Assembly (NCBI RefSeq): GCF_024198235.1
Contig: NZ_JAKCFB010000013.1
Location: forward strand, 1 to 64,000
Source: Myxococcus dinghuensis
Lineage (GTDB): Bacteria; Myxococcota; Myxococcia; Myxococcales; Myxococcaceae
Length of the DNA: 64,000 nucleotides
Reading direction: 5' to 3'
Part shown: positions 15,912 through 25,758 of the stretch, in pieces
Position numbering within the stretch: position 1 is the first letter of the stretch
How the letters are laid out: the number at the start of each line of letters is the position of its first letter
Position numbers and translations under genes: made by a program
The notes under the pieces: generated by a model
What the model was told of the DNA's origin: nothing
Database searches by the model: none
What the model saw: only the letters and a program-made list of their open reading frames with translations

Positions 15912-17444
15912 TCAGTACCCCGCTCCCCGCCGGCTGCCTCCGCGATAGCCCGCGGCCTCCAGGTCGCGCAGCGTCCGCGCGTGCTCGGTGAAGCCCGCGG
16001 TCGACAGGCTGTCCGCGGGCTTGTCGTCGTCGGCGCCCTCGGCGCTCACCAGCGTGGCGCGCCAGAACGGGTTGAGGAAGTTGGGGGGCTCGCGCCAGCC
16101 GCCGCCCGACGCCGCCGGGAAGGGGCGGTGGTAGTAGACGATGCCCGCCGACAGCGCCACCTGGTTGCGCTGCACGCTCTCGCGCCCCGTGGGACGCGAG
16201 CGCCCGAGCGGGATGGCGTTGTCGAACGCCGTGTCGTTCTCCTGCGAGAAGCGGAAGCGGAAGAACAGGTTCCACGGGTCCGGGTGCTTGCGGCGCTGCT
16301 CGCTGCCGTAGTCGCGGTGGAGCACCGAGTACAGCTTCGGCTGGCCGTACTGGTTCGCCTCGCCCCGGTGGAGCTGGTCCACGTTGTAGCTCATGGAGAA
16401 CGGCCAGATGCCCGGGCACACGACGCAGGCGCCCAGCGTGTGCTGCTCGTACATGGGCTTGCCGTCCTCGGGCGTCTGGCCCGGCGGCGCGCGCACGCCA
16501 TACACGTGCTGGTCCTCGTGGGTCTGCTCCTCGTCGGACATCACCCACGCGTCCGACACGGGCACCACGCTCGGCGGCGTGTTGACGCACCGGGTGGGCA
16601 GCACCGCGTTGCCGTGGTCGTGGCCCCACGAGTTGCGCCCGGACACGGTGTCGTAGGTGGAGGGGTCCATCGCGCCCGCGGAGGCGTAGTGCCGGAAGGC
16701 CGTGGACTGGGCCGCGCCGCCCGTGCCGAAGCCCGCGCTGCCGGTGGGCCGGTTGTGCACCCACGTCCACCCCAGGCTGCCCATGGTGGCGTTGAGGCTG
16801 GCCGTCGAGCTGCCGCCCACGGCGCACACCGCGCCGCCGCCACAGCGCGCGTCACCGCGCCGGGCCGCGTTCATCAGGTCCTCGTGCTCGGGCACCGCGT
16901 CGTCGCCGTTGAGCTCGGCGAAGCTCTTGGCCGCGCCCTCCGGCGTGGCCTGTATCTCCCCGTTCGCCGCGCGGGCGATGCCCAGCGCCAGCTTCTGCCC
17001 CTGGATGTGGTCGCGCAGCAGCGACGCGTAGATGTTCAGCCCCGCCCGGTACAGGTTGCCGGCCTGCCCCTGGAGGCTGCGCGTCTGATTGGCCGCCGCC
17101 GTGTCGAGCACGTGCCACATGGGCTGCGGGAAGGCCGTCTGGCAGACCGAGTGCGCCGCGAACACCTGGCTGCTGCGGCTGATGAGCGCCTGGGTGCCCG
17201 CCATGGCCACCATGTGCGCCACCTGCGCCCGGTTCATCACCGAGATGGCGTTGAAGGTGCGCGCGGTGGCCACCGCCTGGCTGTAGGCCGCCGCGTCGGT
17301 CGCCATCTGGAGCTCGATGTTCTCCTTGGCGCGCATGCCGAAGCCGAGCGTCAGGAGCACCATCAGCGCCAGCAGCAGCAGCGTCAGCGCGAACAGGACC
17401 AGGGCCTGACCCCGTGACGAAAACTTCACAAGCCGACCGGGCAT
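15912..17444 (-). CDS. TadG-like protein with N-terminal pseudopilin-type helix
   Basis: The 510-residue protein starts SSRGQALVLFALTLLLLALM, the basic leader plus hydrophobic helix typical of TadG/TadE-type proteins, then ELQMATDAAAYSQAVATART, matching the DaAAlAgA step seen in TadG N-termini. The large outer domain contains several Cys (RCGGGAVCAVGG, TLGACVVCPGIWPF) and many Trp, Tyr and His. No von Willebrand A motif is obvious. ATG 17444 is preceded by GAGG; GTG 17429 is an alternative that would give a 4-bp GTGA overlap with the upstream gene. It is the middle gene of the operon. Confidence 0.75.
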   Translation of the reverse strand: MPGRLVKFSSRGQALVLFALTLLLLALMVLLTLGFGMRAKENIELQMATDAAAYSQAVATARTFNAISVMNRAQVAHMVAMAGTQALISRSSQVFAAHSVCQTAFPQPMWHVLDTAAANQTRSLQGQAGNLYRAGLNIYASLLRDHIQGQKLALGIARAANGEIQATPEGAAKSFAELNGDDAVPEHEDLMNAARRGDARCGGGAVCAVGGSSTASLNATMGSLGWTWVHNRPTGSAGFGTGGAAQSTAFRHYASAGAMDPSTYDTVSGRNSWGHDHGNAVLPTRCVNTPPSVVPVSDAWVMSDEEQTHEDQHVYGVRAPPGQTPEDGKPMYEQHTLGACVVCPGIWPFSMSYNVDQLHRGEANQYGQPKLYSVLHRDYGSEQRRKHPDPWNLFFRFRFSQENDTAFDNAIPLGRSRPTGRESVQRNQVALSAGIVYYHRPFPAASGGGWREPPNFLNPFWRATLVSAEGADDDKPADSLSTAGFTEHARTLRDLEAAGYRGGSRRGAGY

Positions 17445-18214
17445 GCCGCGCCTCGCTGGAAGTTCTGGGCCATGGCGGGCGTCATCATCCGCATCGCCGC
17501 ATGGACCTGGATGGGGAAGACGAAGTGCCCCTGGTTGCTCCACCGGACCATGCGGTCCCCCAGGTCACCGCCCGGCCACTCGTCGGGGCCGATCTCCACC
17601 GGCTCGTCCAACCACCAGTCCGAGCGCTTCTGCGCCGGCATCAGCGGGTTGGTCGCCGTGTAGTTCTTCAAACCGAAGTGGGCCAGGAACATCCGGCTCA
17701 TCACCCAGTTCGCGAACGGGATGCGCATGTAGTACCAGGCCACCATGCGGATCTCCAACGTGCGCGCGTCCACCCCCGCGTCGTTGGTGGGCTGGTCGAA
17801 CAGCAGGTCCTCCTGGCGCGCCAGCCCCAGCACCCAGTCTGGATCCGGCGACTCGCGGACGATCTCCACCAGCGGCCCGTCGAAGCGGTCTCCATAGGAG
17901 CTGACGACGCGGTACTGGTTGTCGCTGCGCTGCCGGAACGCCCGCGCCAGCGCCGCCGGGCTGTCGGTGCGCGCCACCGTGGGCAGCATCGTCACCATCG
18001 CCGCGTGCATCATCGGCAGGCAGTCACCGTGGTTGATGCTGCCCGCCCGCACCGCCCGGTACACCGCCACCTGCGCCAGGATGCGCGCCTGCAGCATCAT
18101 GAAGAGCTGCAAAGTGCCCAAAACCAGGAATACGACGAGAGGCAGCGTGAGCGCGGCCTCCACGGCGGCCTGGCCGGATTCACGGGGTGTGGGTGCCATG
18201 GCGGGGGGAACCAT
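17426..18214 (-). CDS. TadE-like pseudopilin protein, first gene of the operon
   Basis: The 262-residue protein carries RESGQAAVEAALTLPLVVFL, a clear TadE-type processing and helix region with the conserved Glu. After the helix comes a 220-residue extracytoplasmic domain (IRMVAWYYMRIPFANWVMSR, WWLDEPVEIGPDEWPGGDLG). ATG 18214 is used, with a weak GGCGGA upstream; ATG 18199 is equally possible. About 158 bp of AT-richer DNA separates it from the RapA-like gene upstream and probably contains the operon promoter. No TadA, TadB, TadC or TadV gene is in the window. Confidence 0.75.
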   Translation of the reverse strand: MVPPAMAPTPRESGQAAVEAALTLPLVVFLVLGTLQLFMMLQARILAQVAVYRAVRAGSINHGDCLPMMHAAMVTMLPTVARTDSPAALARAFRQRSDNQYRVVSSYGDRFDGPLVEIVRESPDPDWVLGLARQEDLLFDQPTNDAGVDARTLEIRMVAWYYMRIPFANWVMSRMFLAHFGLKNYTATNPLMPAQKRSDWWLDEPVEIGPDEWPGGDLGDRMVRWSNQGHFVFPIQVHAAMRMMTPAMAQNFQRGAACPVGL

Positions 18215-18372
18215 ACATCCGCCAAATTCCCCAAATCTTGTTGATTGAGGAATCGGTCATCTGGACCGTATCCAAAATCAACACCCCGTCCCACCGGCCA
18301 CGACACAGTGCGACATCGAGCACGCGGAAGCTCGACGCATGGCGTCAAGCCTCTCGCGCCCCGAGGTTCTTC

Positions 18373-21300
18373 TCAGCGGTTGATGACGAAGCCGCAGGCC
18401 GAATCCAGGGTCAGCTTCACCCCGGACAGGGCCTTCAGCAGGCGCTCGTAGTGCGAGCGCTCCGCGCCGAGCTGGGCCTCCAGGGCGGAAGCCTCCAGGC
18501 CCTGGTGGGAGAGGGACAGGCGCAGGCGCTCCACGGTGGCGTCGCGCTCGGCCTCGAGGGCCTTGCGGGCAGAGGCGGCGAGCTTCGCCAGGGCGGCGTC
18601 GGCGGCCTTCTGGCCCACGGGCACGGCGGCGTCGACGAAGGCGCCGAAGCCCGGGAACGCGCGGGAGACCTCGTCCCCCTTGAGCCCCTTGCCCTCCGTC
18701 TCCAGCGCGCCGAGCACGGTGGTGTCGGCCTTGGGGCCCTGGGGGCCCTCCACCACGGCGACGTGGACGAGGGTGCGCTCCAGGAAGCGCGCCAGCTGGC
18801 GGCTGGGCACGCGCGCGCCGGGGGAGGTGTCCTCCGGCTCCGGCAACTGCGCGTGGTAGAGCAGCTCCACGCCGCGCGCCTTCAGGGGGCCGCGCTTCTC
18901 GATGAAGCGGAACGCGCTGCGCCCGTAGGGGCCGTCGCGCAGGAAGCCGAAGAGGGCCTCCACCAGCGGGTGGCCGGTGGCGAAGTACTCCAGCTCCTCC
19001 GCCTCCACGGCCGTGTCGCGCCAGAAAGTGCCCAGTTGGGTGCGGTCCTCCATGACGTCGATGCCCGGCAGTCCGTCCACCTTGAGCGCGTGGCCGAACT
19101 GGAAGGCCACCTGGAACGCCTCCACCTGCTCGTCGGTGTCCACGCCGATGCCCACGCGCCGGGCCAGCTCCGTGACGGTCTCCTCCAGCCGCTCGTCCAG
19201 GTCGCGCGCCACGCCCCACAGCCCGTCCTCCAGGCCGGGCGCGTCGTCGCCGTCCTCGTCGTCGCCGTCGTCGTCCAGGCCCATGCGCTCCTGGGCGCGC
19301 TTCACCAGCCGCTCCACCGCGGGCCGGTCGAAGCTGCGCACGTCGAGCAGCGGGTCGTACGCGCGCTTGACCTGCGCGCGCGCCGCCTCCACGCGGGCCT
19401 TCAACTCCCCGGCGTACGCCACCCGCGCCTCGCGCGGCAGCAGCGCCAGCTCCCCCAGCCGGTCCTCCACCTCCTCCAGCACCGCGTCCAGGCCACCCAC
19501 CGTCTCGCCGAAGACGCCCACCGCGTCCGCCAGCAGCGCGAGCACGTCCGAGGCCAGCGTGCCCGCCGGGTCGAAGACGTGGATGTCCACCGGGTGCGTC
19601 TGGCCGATGCGGTCCAGGCGGCCGATGCGCTGCTCCACCGTCGCCGGGCTCCAGGGCAAATCGTAGTGGACCAGGTGGTGCGCGAACTGGAAGTTGCGGC
19701 CCTCGCCGCCCACCTCCGTGCACAGCAGGACCTTGGGGCCCTCCGGGTCCCGGAAGCGCGCCACCTGCCGGTCGCGCTCCACCAGCGGCAGGTCGCCGTG
19801 GTAGCCCAGCGCCTCCACGCCCTCGCGCCCCAGCTCCGCCTGGAGCATCTCCAGCGTGTCGCGGCTCTCCGTGAAGACGAGCACCTTCGCCGCGGGCTCC
19901 GCCTTCCACACGCCGCGCAGCACGCCCAGGAAGGCGCCGAACTTCGCGTCGCGCGACGGCAGCCGCAGCACGTCCGCCTGCGCCTTGAGCACCGGGTTGG
20001 ACTTCACCGCGCCCGCGAAGGCCGCGGGGCTCGACTCCAGCCGGCGCAGCACGTTGCCCAGCGGCGCGCCACGCAACGAGCCGCCCGCCAGCGCCGCCAG
20101 CGCCGCGTCGCGCACCTTCAGCTCCTCCGCCGGCAGCGTCACCGGGTGGCGGTGCAGCCGGCGCGTGGAGAAGCCGCCCACCACCGCGCGGCGGTTGCGC
20201 ACCAGCCGGTCGCTCAGGCTGTACGTCTCCGCCAGGTGCTGCAGCAGCGCCTCCGGCTCCTTCAGCGACTCGAGCCGCGCGTCCCCCGGGAAGCGCTTCG
20301 CCAGCGCCTTCACCGCCGCGTCCGGCTTGCCGCCCTCCCTCAGCGCGCGCACCGCGGCGGACAGCTCCTCCTGGCGCGCGAGCCGCTCCTCGAAGCCCTT
20401 CACGGACGGCGCGGTGGCCGCGTCGATGAGCGTGAGCAGGCCGTGGTACTCGGCCGGGTCCAGTTGCATGGGCGTGGCGGTGAGCAGCAACAGGCCCCAG
20501 GAGTTCCCCGCCAGCACCTGGGCGGCCTCGAAGGCGCGCTCGCCCTTCAGGTGGTGCGCCTCGTCGACGATGACCAGGTCCCAGAACGCGTCGTCCAGGG
20601 CCAGCTCGCGGCGGTGCTCCTCGCTGCGCGACAGCAGCTCCAGGCTCGTCACCACCAGCGGGAAGCGCGCCCAGGGCGACACGCCCGGCGCCTCCTTGAG
20701 CGACTGCGCGTAGCGGTCCGAGTCCATCAGCGTGAAGAGCTGGTTGAACTTGTGGAACAGCTCCACCAGCCACTGCACCGTCAGGTGGCTGGGCGCCACC
20801 ACGAGGCAGCGGCGCGCCAGGCCCGACAGGCGCAGCGCGCTGAACACCATGCCCGCTTCAATCGTCTTGCCCAGGCCCACCTCGTCCGCCAGCACGAAGC
20901 GCGGCCGGCGCGCGGACAGCACGCGCTGCACCACGCCCACCTGGTGCGGCTTCACCATGATGCGGCTGGCCAGCAGCGCGCCCAGCGCGTCGCAGCGGCG
21001 CTCGTCGTCGAGCACCAGCGCCTGCTTGCGCAGGGTGAAGGCGCGCGCGTCACCCACCCGGCCCTCGCGCAGCGTGGACAGCACGTCCGAGCGCGGCGGC
21101 AGCGCGCGCACCTCGGACTCCGGCAGCTCGTCCTCCTCGCCCGTGTCCGCGTAGCGCAGCACGTAGCGCCGCAGGCCTCGCGCGCCCGGCTCCTCCGCCA
21201 TGACGATGGCCAGCCGTCCCTTGTACGTCACCACCGGCTCGCCCCGGGGCAGCGGATACGACACCAGCGCGCCCCCCTTGGTGGAGACCAGCACCGGCGC

Positions 21301-21423
21301 GTCCTCCCGTGCGGGGAAGGCGACCAGCGCCTTGGCGCCGTCCTCCTGGAGCGACAGCAGGTGACCCACGCCCCATTCGGGCTGTGGGAGGTAGCGGACC
21401 TTGAGGCCTTCGACGAGGGACAT
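18373..21423 (-). CDS. RapA/SNF2-type Swi2 ATPase (HepA family)
   Basis: The 1,016-residue protein follows RapA, the Swi2/Snf2 ATPase that recycles RNA polymerase. Helicase lobe 1 (from ~170) has Walker A DEVGLGKTIEAG, CLVVAPSHLTVQWLVELFHK, the DEAH box VIVDEAHHLKGE and LLLLTATPMQ. Lobe 2 has KVLVFTESRDTLEML, GEGRNFQFAHHLVHYDLPW and RIGRLDRIGQTHPVDIHVF. The N-terminus (LVEGLKVRYLPQPEWGVGHL) fits the RapA N-terminal domain. An acidic insert (DDDGDDEDGDD) lies in the C-terminal half. Length is close to E. coli RapA (968). Start ATG 21423; upstream in-frame codons do not look coding. Confidence 0.88.
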   Translation of the reverse strand: MSLVEGLKVRYLPQPEWGVGHLLSLQEDGAKALVAFPAREDAPVLVSTKGGALVSYPLPRGEPVVTYKGRLAIVMAEEPGARGLRRYVLRYADTGEEDELPESEVRALPPRSDVLSTLREGRVGDARAFTLRKQALVLDDERRCDALGALLASRIMVKPHQVGVVQRVLSARRPRFVLADEVGLGKTIEAGMVFSALRLSGLARRCLVVAPSHLTVQWLVELFHKFNQLFTLMDSDRYAQSLKEAPGVSPWARFPLVVTSLELLSRSEEHRRELALDDAFWDLVIVDEAHHLKGERAFEAAQVLAGNSWGLLLLTATPMQLDPAEYHGLLTLIDAATAPSVKGFEERLARQEELSAAVRALREGGKPDAAVKALAKRFPGDARLESLKEPEALLQHLAETYSLSDRLVRNRRAVVGGFSTRRLHRHPVTLPAEELKVRDAALAALAGGSLRGAPLGNVLRRLESSPAAFAGAVKSNPVLKAQADVLRLPSRDAKFGAFLGVLRGVWKAEPAAKVLVFTESRDTLEMLQAELGREGVEALGYHGDLPLVERDRQVARFRDPEGPKVLLCTEVGGEGRNFQFAHHLVHYDLPWSPATVEQRIGRLDRIGQTHPVDIHVFDPAGTLASDVLALLADAVGVFGETVGGLDAVLEEVEDRLGELALLPREARVAYAGELKARVEAARAQVKRAYDPLLDVRSFDRPAVERLVKRAQERMGLDDDGDDEDGDDAPGLEDGLWGVARDLDERLEETVTELARRVGIGVDTDEQVEAFQVAFQFGHALKVDGLPGIDVMEDRTQLGTFWRDTAVEAEELEYFATGHPLVEALFGFLRDGPYGRSAFRFIEKRGPLKARGVELLYHAQLPEPEDTSPGARVPSRQLARFLERTLVHVAVVEGPQGPKADTTVLGALETEGKGLKGDEVSRAFPGFGAFVDAAVPVGQKAADAALAKLAASARKALEAERDATVERLRLSLSHQGLEASALEAQLGAERSHYERLLKALSGVKLTLDSACGFVINR

Positions 21424-21720
21424 GGCGGTGCGGAAGCGACCCGGCTGCAACGGGGAATGAGGGGGGTACGCCTCATAACCCCGCGCACCGGTGATGGCCA
21501 TTCCGTCACCAACTCCCCCAGTCGTCGTCCCGCGCACGTCCAGGCCGCCTTCCAGGCGACGAGGCGTGGTCGCGGACATGACGTTCCGGAGCGTCAACCC
21601 CGGCCCTGGGGTGACTCGGACTTTGTCCAGGCGGGCAATGTTCTCGGCCCCTCACATCAGGGATGCTGACCCACGCCTTCCTCATGCGGGTATCCGCTAG
21701 GGGATGGGGGGGACTGCCAC

Positions 21721-23571
21721 ATGATGCGACGTTGGACGTTCGCCCAGCGAGTGGGGGCGGGAGTGTCCGCATGCATGCTCGCGGGGGCGCTGCTGCTCGC
21801 GACGCTCCTGTCCGCCGCGCACGGCCTGCTCACCCAGGCGGAGTCGGTCCGCGCCGCGCTGCCGCAGCTGTTCGCCGGCGGCCTGGGGCTCGCGGGCGTG
21901 GGCGCGCTGGGCCTGGTGCTGCACCGGGCGCTGGGGCCGCTGCACGCGCGGCACGAGCACAGCGAGCAGCGGCTGCGGCTGTTGTTGATGGAGGCCGTGA
22001 CGGACTACGCGCTGTGCTTCCTCGACCGGCACGGCCGCGTCACGGCGTGGAGCGCGGGCGCGGAGCGGCTCACCGGGTGGACCGCCGCGGACGTCGCCGG
22101 CGGCGACCTGGAGCGGCTGCACCCCGAGGACGCCGTCGCCGCGGGCATGCCCCGGGCCCACCGCGAGCGCGCCGCGCGCGAGGGGCGCCTGTTGTCCGAG
22201 GGCTGGCGCGTGCGGCGCGACGGCACGCGCTTCTGGGCGGAGACGCTGCTCACCGCGCTGCAGGACTCCCGGGGCCGGCTGCGGGGCTTCGCGGAGGTGA
22301 CACGCGACATCACCGAGCGGCGCCGCGTGGAGCGCGCCCAGGCGCTGTTCGCCGAGGCCGGCCGCGTCCTCCAGCCGCTGTCGGGCGCCCGCGAGGTGGG
22401 CGAGGCCCTCACCCGCCTGTGCGTGCCCGAGGTGGCCGACGCCTGCATCCTCTTCCTGCCCTCCGAGGACGGCCGCGTGCGCCCCCAGGCCGTGTCCTGC
22501 ACGGACCTCCACGCCGCCCACCACATGTGGGAGCCGCTCCTGCGCTGCCCGGACGCGGACGAGGCGGGCCCCGCCCGCGTGGTGGCGACCGGCCGCGGCG
22601 AGCTCCTCCCGGAGCTGGACGCCGCGAACCCGCCCCACGCCCTGGCGGACACCGCCTTCGGGGAGCTGCTGCGCGTCATGCACGGCACCTCCGCCCTCAC
22701 CGTGCCGCTGGCGGTGGGCCCGCGCGTGCTGGGCGCGCTGTGCCTCGTGTCCACCAGCCCGCACCGCCGCTACGGCGAGGTGGACCGCGCCTTCGTGGAG
22801 GAGCTGGCCGCGCGCGCCGCGCTCGCCCTGGACAACGCGCGGCTGCTCGCCGAGGCCCAGGACGTGCTGGAGCACGTGGGCGTGGCCGCGCACGACCTGG
22901 CCAACCCCTTGAGCTCGCTCCAGCTCCGGCTGCGGCGGCTGCGCGGCCTCCATGACGCGGCCCAGGAGCCCCGCCTGCGCGACGGGCTGGCCGGCGCGGA
23001 GGGCGAGGTGCGGCGCATGGGTCGGCTGCTGCACAACCTGCTCGACCTCTCCAGCCTCTCCTCCGGCCACATGCGGCTGGAGCGCGAGGAGGTGGACCTG
23101 TCCGCCCTGGTGCGCGAGTCCGCCGAGCGCCACGCCGAGCAGGCCGCCGCCGCCGGCTGCGCCCTCACCGTGCGCGTGCAGGACGGTGTCCGCGGCCACT
23201 GGGACAAGCTGCGCCTGGACCGCGTGGTGACCAACCTGCTCAGCAACGCCCTCAAGTTCGGCCACGGCCGCCCGGTGGAGGTGAGCGTCCAGGGCGATGC
23301 CGGGCTCGCCCGCGTCACCGTGAAGGACGCCGGCATCGGCATCGCGCCGGAAGACCAGCAGCGGCTCTTCCACCGCTTCCACCGCGTCCACGGCGATGGC
23401 CCGCACCACCCCGGCACCGGCCTGGGCCTCTACATCGTCCACCAACTGGTCGCCGCCCACGGCGGCAGCGTCCGGGTCCGGAGCCGAATCGGGGAAGGCG
23501 CGGAATTCACCGTCGAACTTCCCCATGCCCTCCAGGGCGAGTCCTGCACGGGCCTACAAGCCACCGCCTAA
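21721..23571 (+). CDS. Membrane sensor histidine kinase with PAS and GAF domains
   Basis: The 616-residue protein has two N-terminal membrane helices (GVSACMLAGALLLATLLSAA, ALPQLFAGGLGLAGVGALGL) with a very short loop between. A PAS domain with PAC follows at ~85-205 (DYALCFLDRHGRVTAWSAGA, GFAEVTRDITERRR), then GAF at ~210-375. The kinase H-box is VAAHDLANPLSSLQLR (His ~391), with N-box NLLSNALKF, G1 DAGIG and G2 GTGLGLYIVHQLV. HDLANPL is an unusual H-box wording but keeps the His and Pro. There is no receiver and no partner gene adjacent on the same strand. The gene is divergent from the RapA-like gene across ~300 bp. Confidence 0.9.
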   Translation: MMRRWTFAQRVGAGVSACMLAGALLLATLLSAAHGLLTQAESVRAALPQLFAGGLGLAGVGALGLVLHRALGPLHARHEHSEQRLRLLLMEAVTDYALCFLDRHGRVTAWSAGAERLTGWTAADVAGGDLERLHPEDAVAAGMPRAHRERAAREGRLLSEGWRVRRDGTRFWAETLLTALQDSRGRLRGFAEVTRDITERRRVERAQALFAEAGRVLQPLSGAREVGEALTRLCVPEVADACILFLPSEDGRVRPQAVSCTDLHAAHHMWEPLLRCPDADEAGPARVVATGRGELLPELDAANPPHALADTAFGELLRVMHGTSALTVPLAVGPRVLGALCLVSTSPHRRYGEVDRAFVEELAARAALALDNARLLAEAQDVLEHVGVAAHDLANPLSSLQLRLRRLRGLHDAAQEPRLRDGLAGAEGEVRRMGRLLHNLLDLSSLSSGHMRLEREEVDLSALVRESAERHAEQAAAAGCALTVRVQDGVRGHWDKLRLDRVVTNLLSNALKFGHGRPVEVSVQGDAGLARVTVKDAGIGIAPEDQQRLFHRFHRVHGDGPHHPGTGLGLYIVHQLVAAHGGSVRVRSRIGEGAEFTVELPHALQGESCTGLQATA

Positions 23572-23659
23572 CCCATTGAAATCAGGGCCACTCTAACGGG
23601 GAGTTTTCGCTACTTGACGACTCAGGGTGTTTGAGGGCAGCGGCAATTTCTCCCAGAAG

Positions 23660-23689
23660 TTGAAGACATCTGTTCATTCCAGATATTCT
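23660..23689 (+). promoter_or_regulatory. Candidate promoter upstream of the multiheme lipoprotein
   Basis: TTGAAG (23660-23665) and TATTCT (23684-23689) are 18 bp apart in the only clearly AT-richer part of the 263-bp gap after the kinase gene. This would give a 5' leader of roughly 140 nt. Found by inspection only. Confidence 0.3.
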
Positions 23690-23834
23690 TCGTACGGCTG
23701 AAAAATCCCGAACCGGGCAATCCCCGACAACGGATGCGACGGGCCTGCCTCGCCCCCAGGCGACGGGCCACGGAACCCACTGGCCGGGGCGCCAATGCCG
23801 GCGCCCGCAACCACACGTACGAGGAGAATCATCC

Positions 23835-25721
23835 ATGGGTGGACTTGGAGCGCCCTGGTCGTGGTGCGAGACGTGTCCGCGAAGCTCGCTTGCCTCCTCC
23901 CCAGCCGGGCGGATGAGCGGCTGGCTGGCGGCGCTCGCGGCGGTGCTGGTGGCGTGTGGGGGCTCCGAGGACCCGGCGAACGACGCGCGGCAGGCCCCCG
24001 AGGTGGAGACCCCCGCCCTCGAGGAGGGCGGCACCCAGAAGGAGCTGGCGGACGCGTGGGTCGAGAAGGGCGGCGGCAAGCCGGCGACGCCCGTGCCGGT
24101 GGGCGTGGCGCTCGAGGTGGACAACGGCGAGGGCATCCCGCTGCGCGTGCGCGCCGGGGGCACCTACTACATCAACCAGATCGACCTCCGCGCCGCGGTG
24201 AGCGCCACGTCGGACGCGGGCCTCAAGACGCTGCGCACCCAGAGCGACTTCGCCGGCCTGGGCTGGACGGGCGTCCACCAGGAGGACCAGGAGCCGGTGC
24301 TGCTGGGCAGCCCGGGCGCGTTCACGCGCCGGCGCTACTACCGGGACGCCGCCTGGATGAACGTCAACAGCTTCTTCACCGTGGAGCCGGTGGACTCCCG
24401 GGGCCGGCTCACGGGCCTGCCCATCCTGCTCAACGTCGGCGGTGAGGACCGCCGCCGCCCGGGCCTGGACTCCTTCTTCGTGCGCCGCCTGCGCGCCATC
24501 CAGTCCACGCTGGACTGCGCCTCGCCCAGCGACTGCTCCAACGCGAAGAAGTTCGAGGAGGAGGCGCTGGTCGAGCTGCGCAACGCCTACGACCACGCCC
24601 GCATCAACACGTTCAGCCTGCGCCCGGAGACCACCGCCCTGCGCCTGCGCTGGAGCCTCAAGCCCTTCTCCCCGTACACCATCCCCGTGGAGCAGGTGCA
24701 GGCCCCCGCCTACGCCTATGGCTTCTCCATGGACATCAAGGCCCTCACGCCCCCCGCCTCCAACGGCACCTACGCGCCCGGGTCTGAAATCACCTTCCAG
24801 CTCACCCTGAAGGACGGGGAGGGGCGCAGGCTGCACCCGGCGGGGAGTCTTCCGACCTACAATGAGGTCGCGGCGGGCCTCAACCCGGCGGGCATCGAGT
24901 ACTATCGGGCCTTCTTCGACCCCACCACCACCTACTACCGGCGCAAGCACCGGGAGCGGATGTTGATGACGCAAATCATCGGGCCGGCGCAGAAGATCCA
25001 GCCCATCCGCTCCATCATCCAGCTCGACGACTTCCTCGACCCGAACGTGGATGAACAGGTCGTCGCCACGCAGGAGCGCGACGGCGTCTACGCGCAGTTC
25101 GCCACCCTGCCCTTCGCCAACATCCTGTTCCGCGGCGCCTTCTTCCCGGAGGAGAACCTCTGGGACCGTCCCAACACCGACACGTGGACCTACAAGATTC
25201 CGCAGAACGCCGAGCCGGGCACGTACCTGGTGACGGTGAAGGGGCGCCGCGTGTACCTGGGCGAGGACCGGCCCGCGTCGAAGACCGTCGAAATCCAGGT
25301 GGGCACCAAGAAGCGCACGGAGGCGAAGCTCACCACCGGCCCCTGCAACAGCTGCCACAGCGACGGCGGCGAGCTGGCCACGGTGCTGCACGGCAACGAC
25401 AACCGCGCCGCGTGCGCCGGCTGCCACGCGCCGCTGAGCTTCGAGCTGGAGGGCCCCATCTTCGTGCGCGTGCACTTCATCCACTCGCGCTCCAACCGCG
25501 TGGATTCGCCCCCGGCGAAGTGCTCGTCGTGCCACCTGGAGAAGGCCAGCATCCAGCGCGCCAGCCAGGCCGCGTGCCTGTCGTGTCACAAGAGCTACCC
25601 GGCTTCGCACGTGGCGAAGTTCGGCGCGCTCGACAGCATGTACGTGGGCCGCGCGGAGAAGACCGCGTTCGACCAGTGCAACGGCGCCTGCCATACCCAA
25701 CACCCGGGCAGCGGCCTCTAG
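23835..25721 (+). CDS. Multiheme c-type cytochrome lipoprotein
   Basis: The 628-residue protein has a probable lipoprotein signal (WLAALAAVLVACGGSEDP), preceded by ~26 extra residues if the well-placed GAGGAG site before ATG 23835 is used; ATG 23913 is the alternative start. A beta-rich middle leads to a C-terminal heme region with CNSCH (~504), CAGCH (~527), CSSCH (~563) and CLSCH (~581), plus CNGACH (~615), which has three rather than two residues between the Cys. The final layout resembles OmcA/MtrC-type and decaheme-like outer-membrane cytochromes, with fewer hemes. It is likely an outer-membrane or periplasmic electron carrier. The FIST gene follows after 37 bp, suggesting an operon. Confidence 0.75.
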   Translation: MGGLGAPWSWCETCPRSSLASSPAGRMSGWLAALAAVLVACGGSEDPANDARQAPEVETPALEEGGTQKELADAWVEKGGGKPATPVPVGVALEVDNGEGIPLRVRAGGTYYINQIDLRAAVSATSDAGLKTLRTQSDFAGLGWTGVHQEDQEPVLLGSPGAFTRRRYYRDAAWMNVNSFFTVEPVDSRGRLTGLPILLNVGGEDRRRPGLDSFFVRRLRAIQSTLDCASPSDCSNAKKFEEEALVELRNAYDHARINTFSLRPETTALRLRWSLKPFSPYTIPVEQVQAPAYAYGFSMDIKALTPPASNGTYAPGSEITFQLTLKDGEGRRLHPAGSLPTYNEVAAGLNPAGIEYYRAFFDPTTTYYRRKHRERMLMTQIIGPAQKIQPIRSIIQLDDFLDPNVDEQVVATQERDGVYAQFATLPFANILFRGAFFPEENLWDRPNTDTWTYKIPQNAEPGTYLVTVKGRRVYLGEDRPASKTVEIQVGTKKRTEAKLTTGPCNSCHSDGGELATVLHGNDNRAACAGCHAPLSFELEGPIFVRVHFIHSRSNRVDSPPAKCSSCHLEKASIQRASQAACLSCHKSYPASHVAKFGALDSMYVGRAEKTAFDQCNGACHTQHPGSGL

Positions 25722-25758
25722 CCGCCCGCCCTCCCGACAGACACCTCGGAGGACCTCC

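Noticed and set aside
18187..21669. A 1,160-residue plus-strand frame over the RapA-like gene
   Set aside because: Same reason: composition typical of a mirror frame, with the RapA motifs on the other strand.
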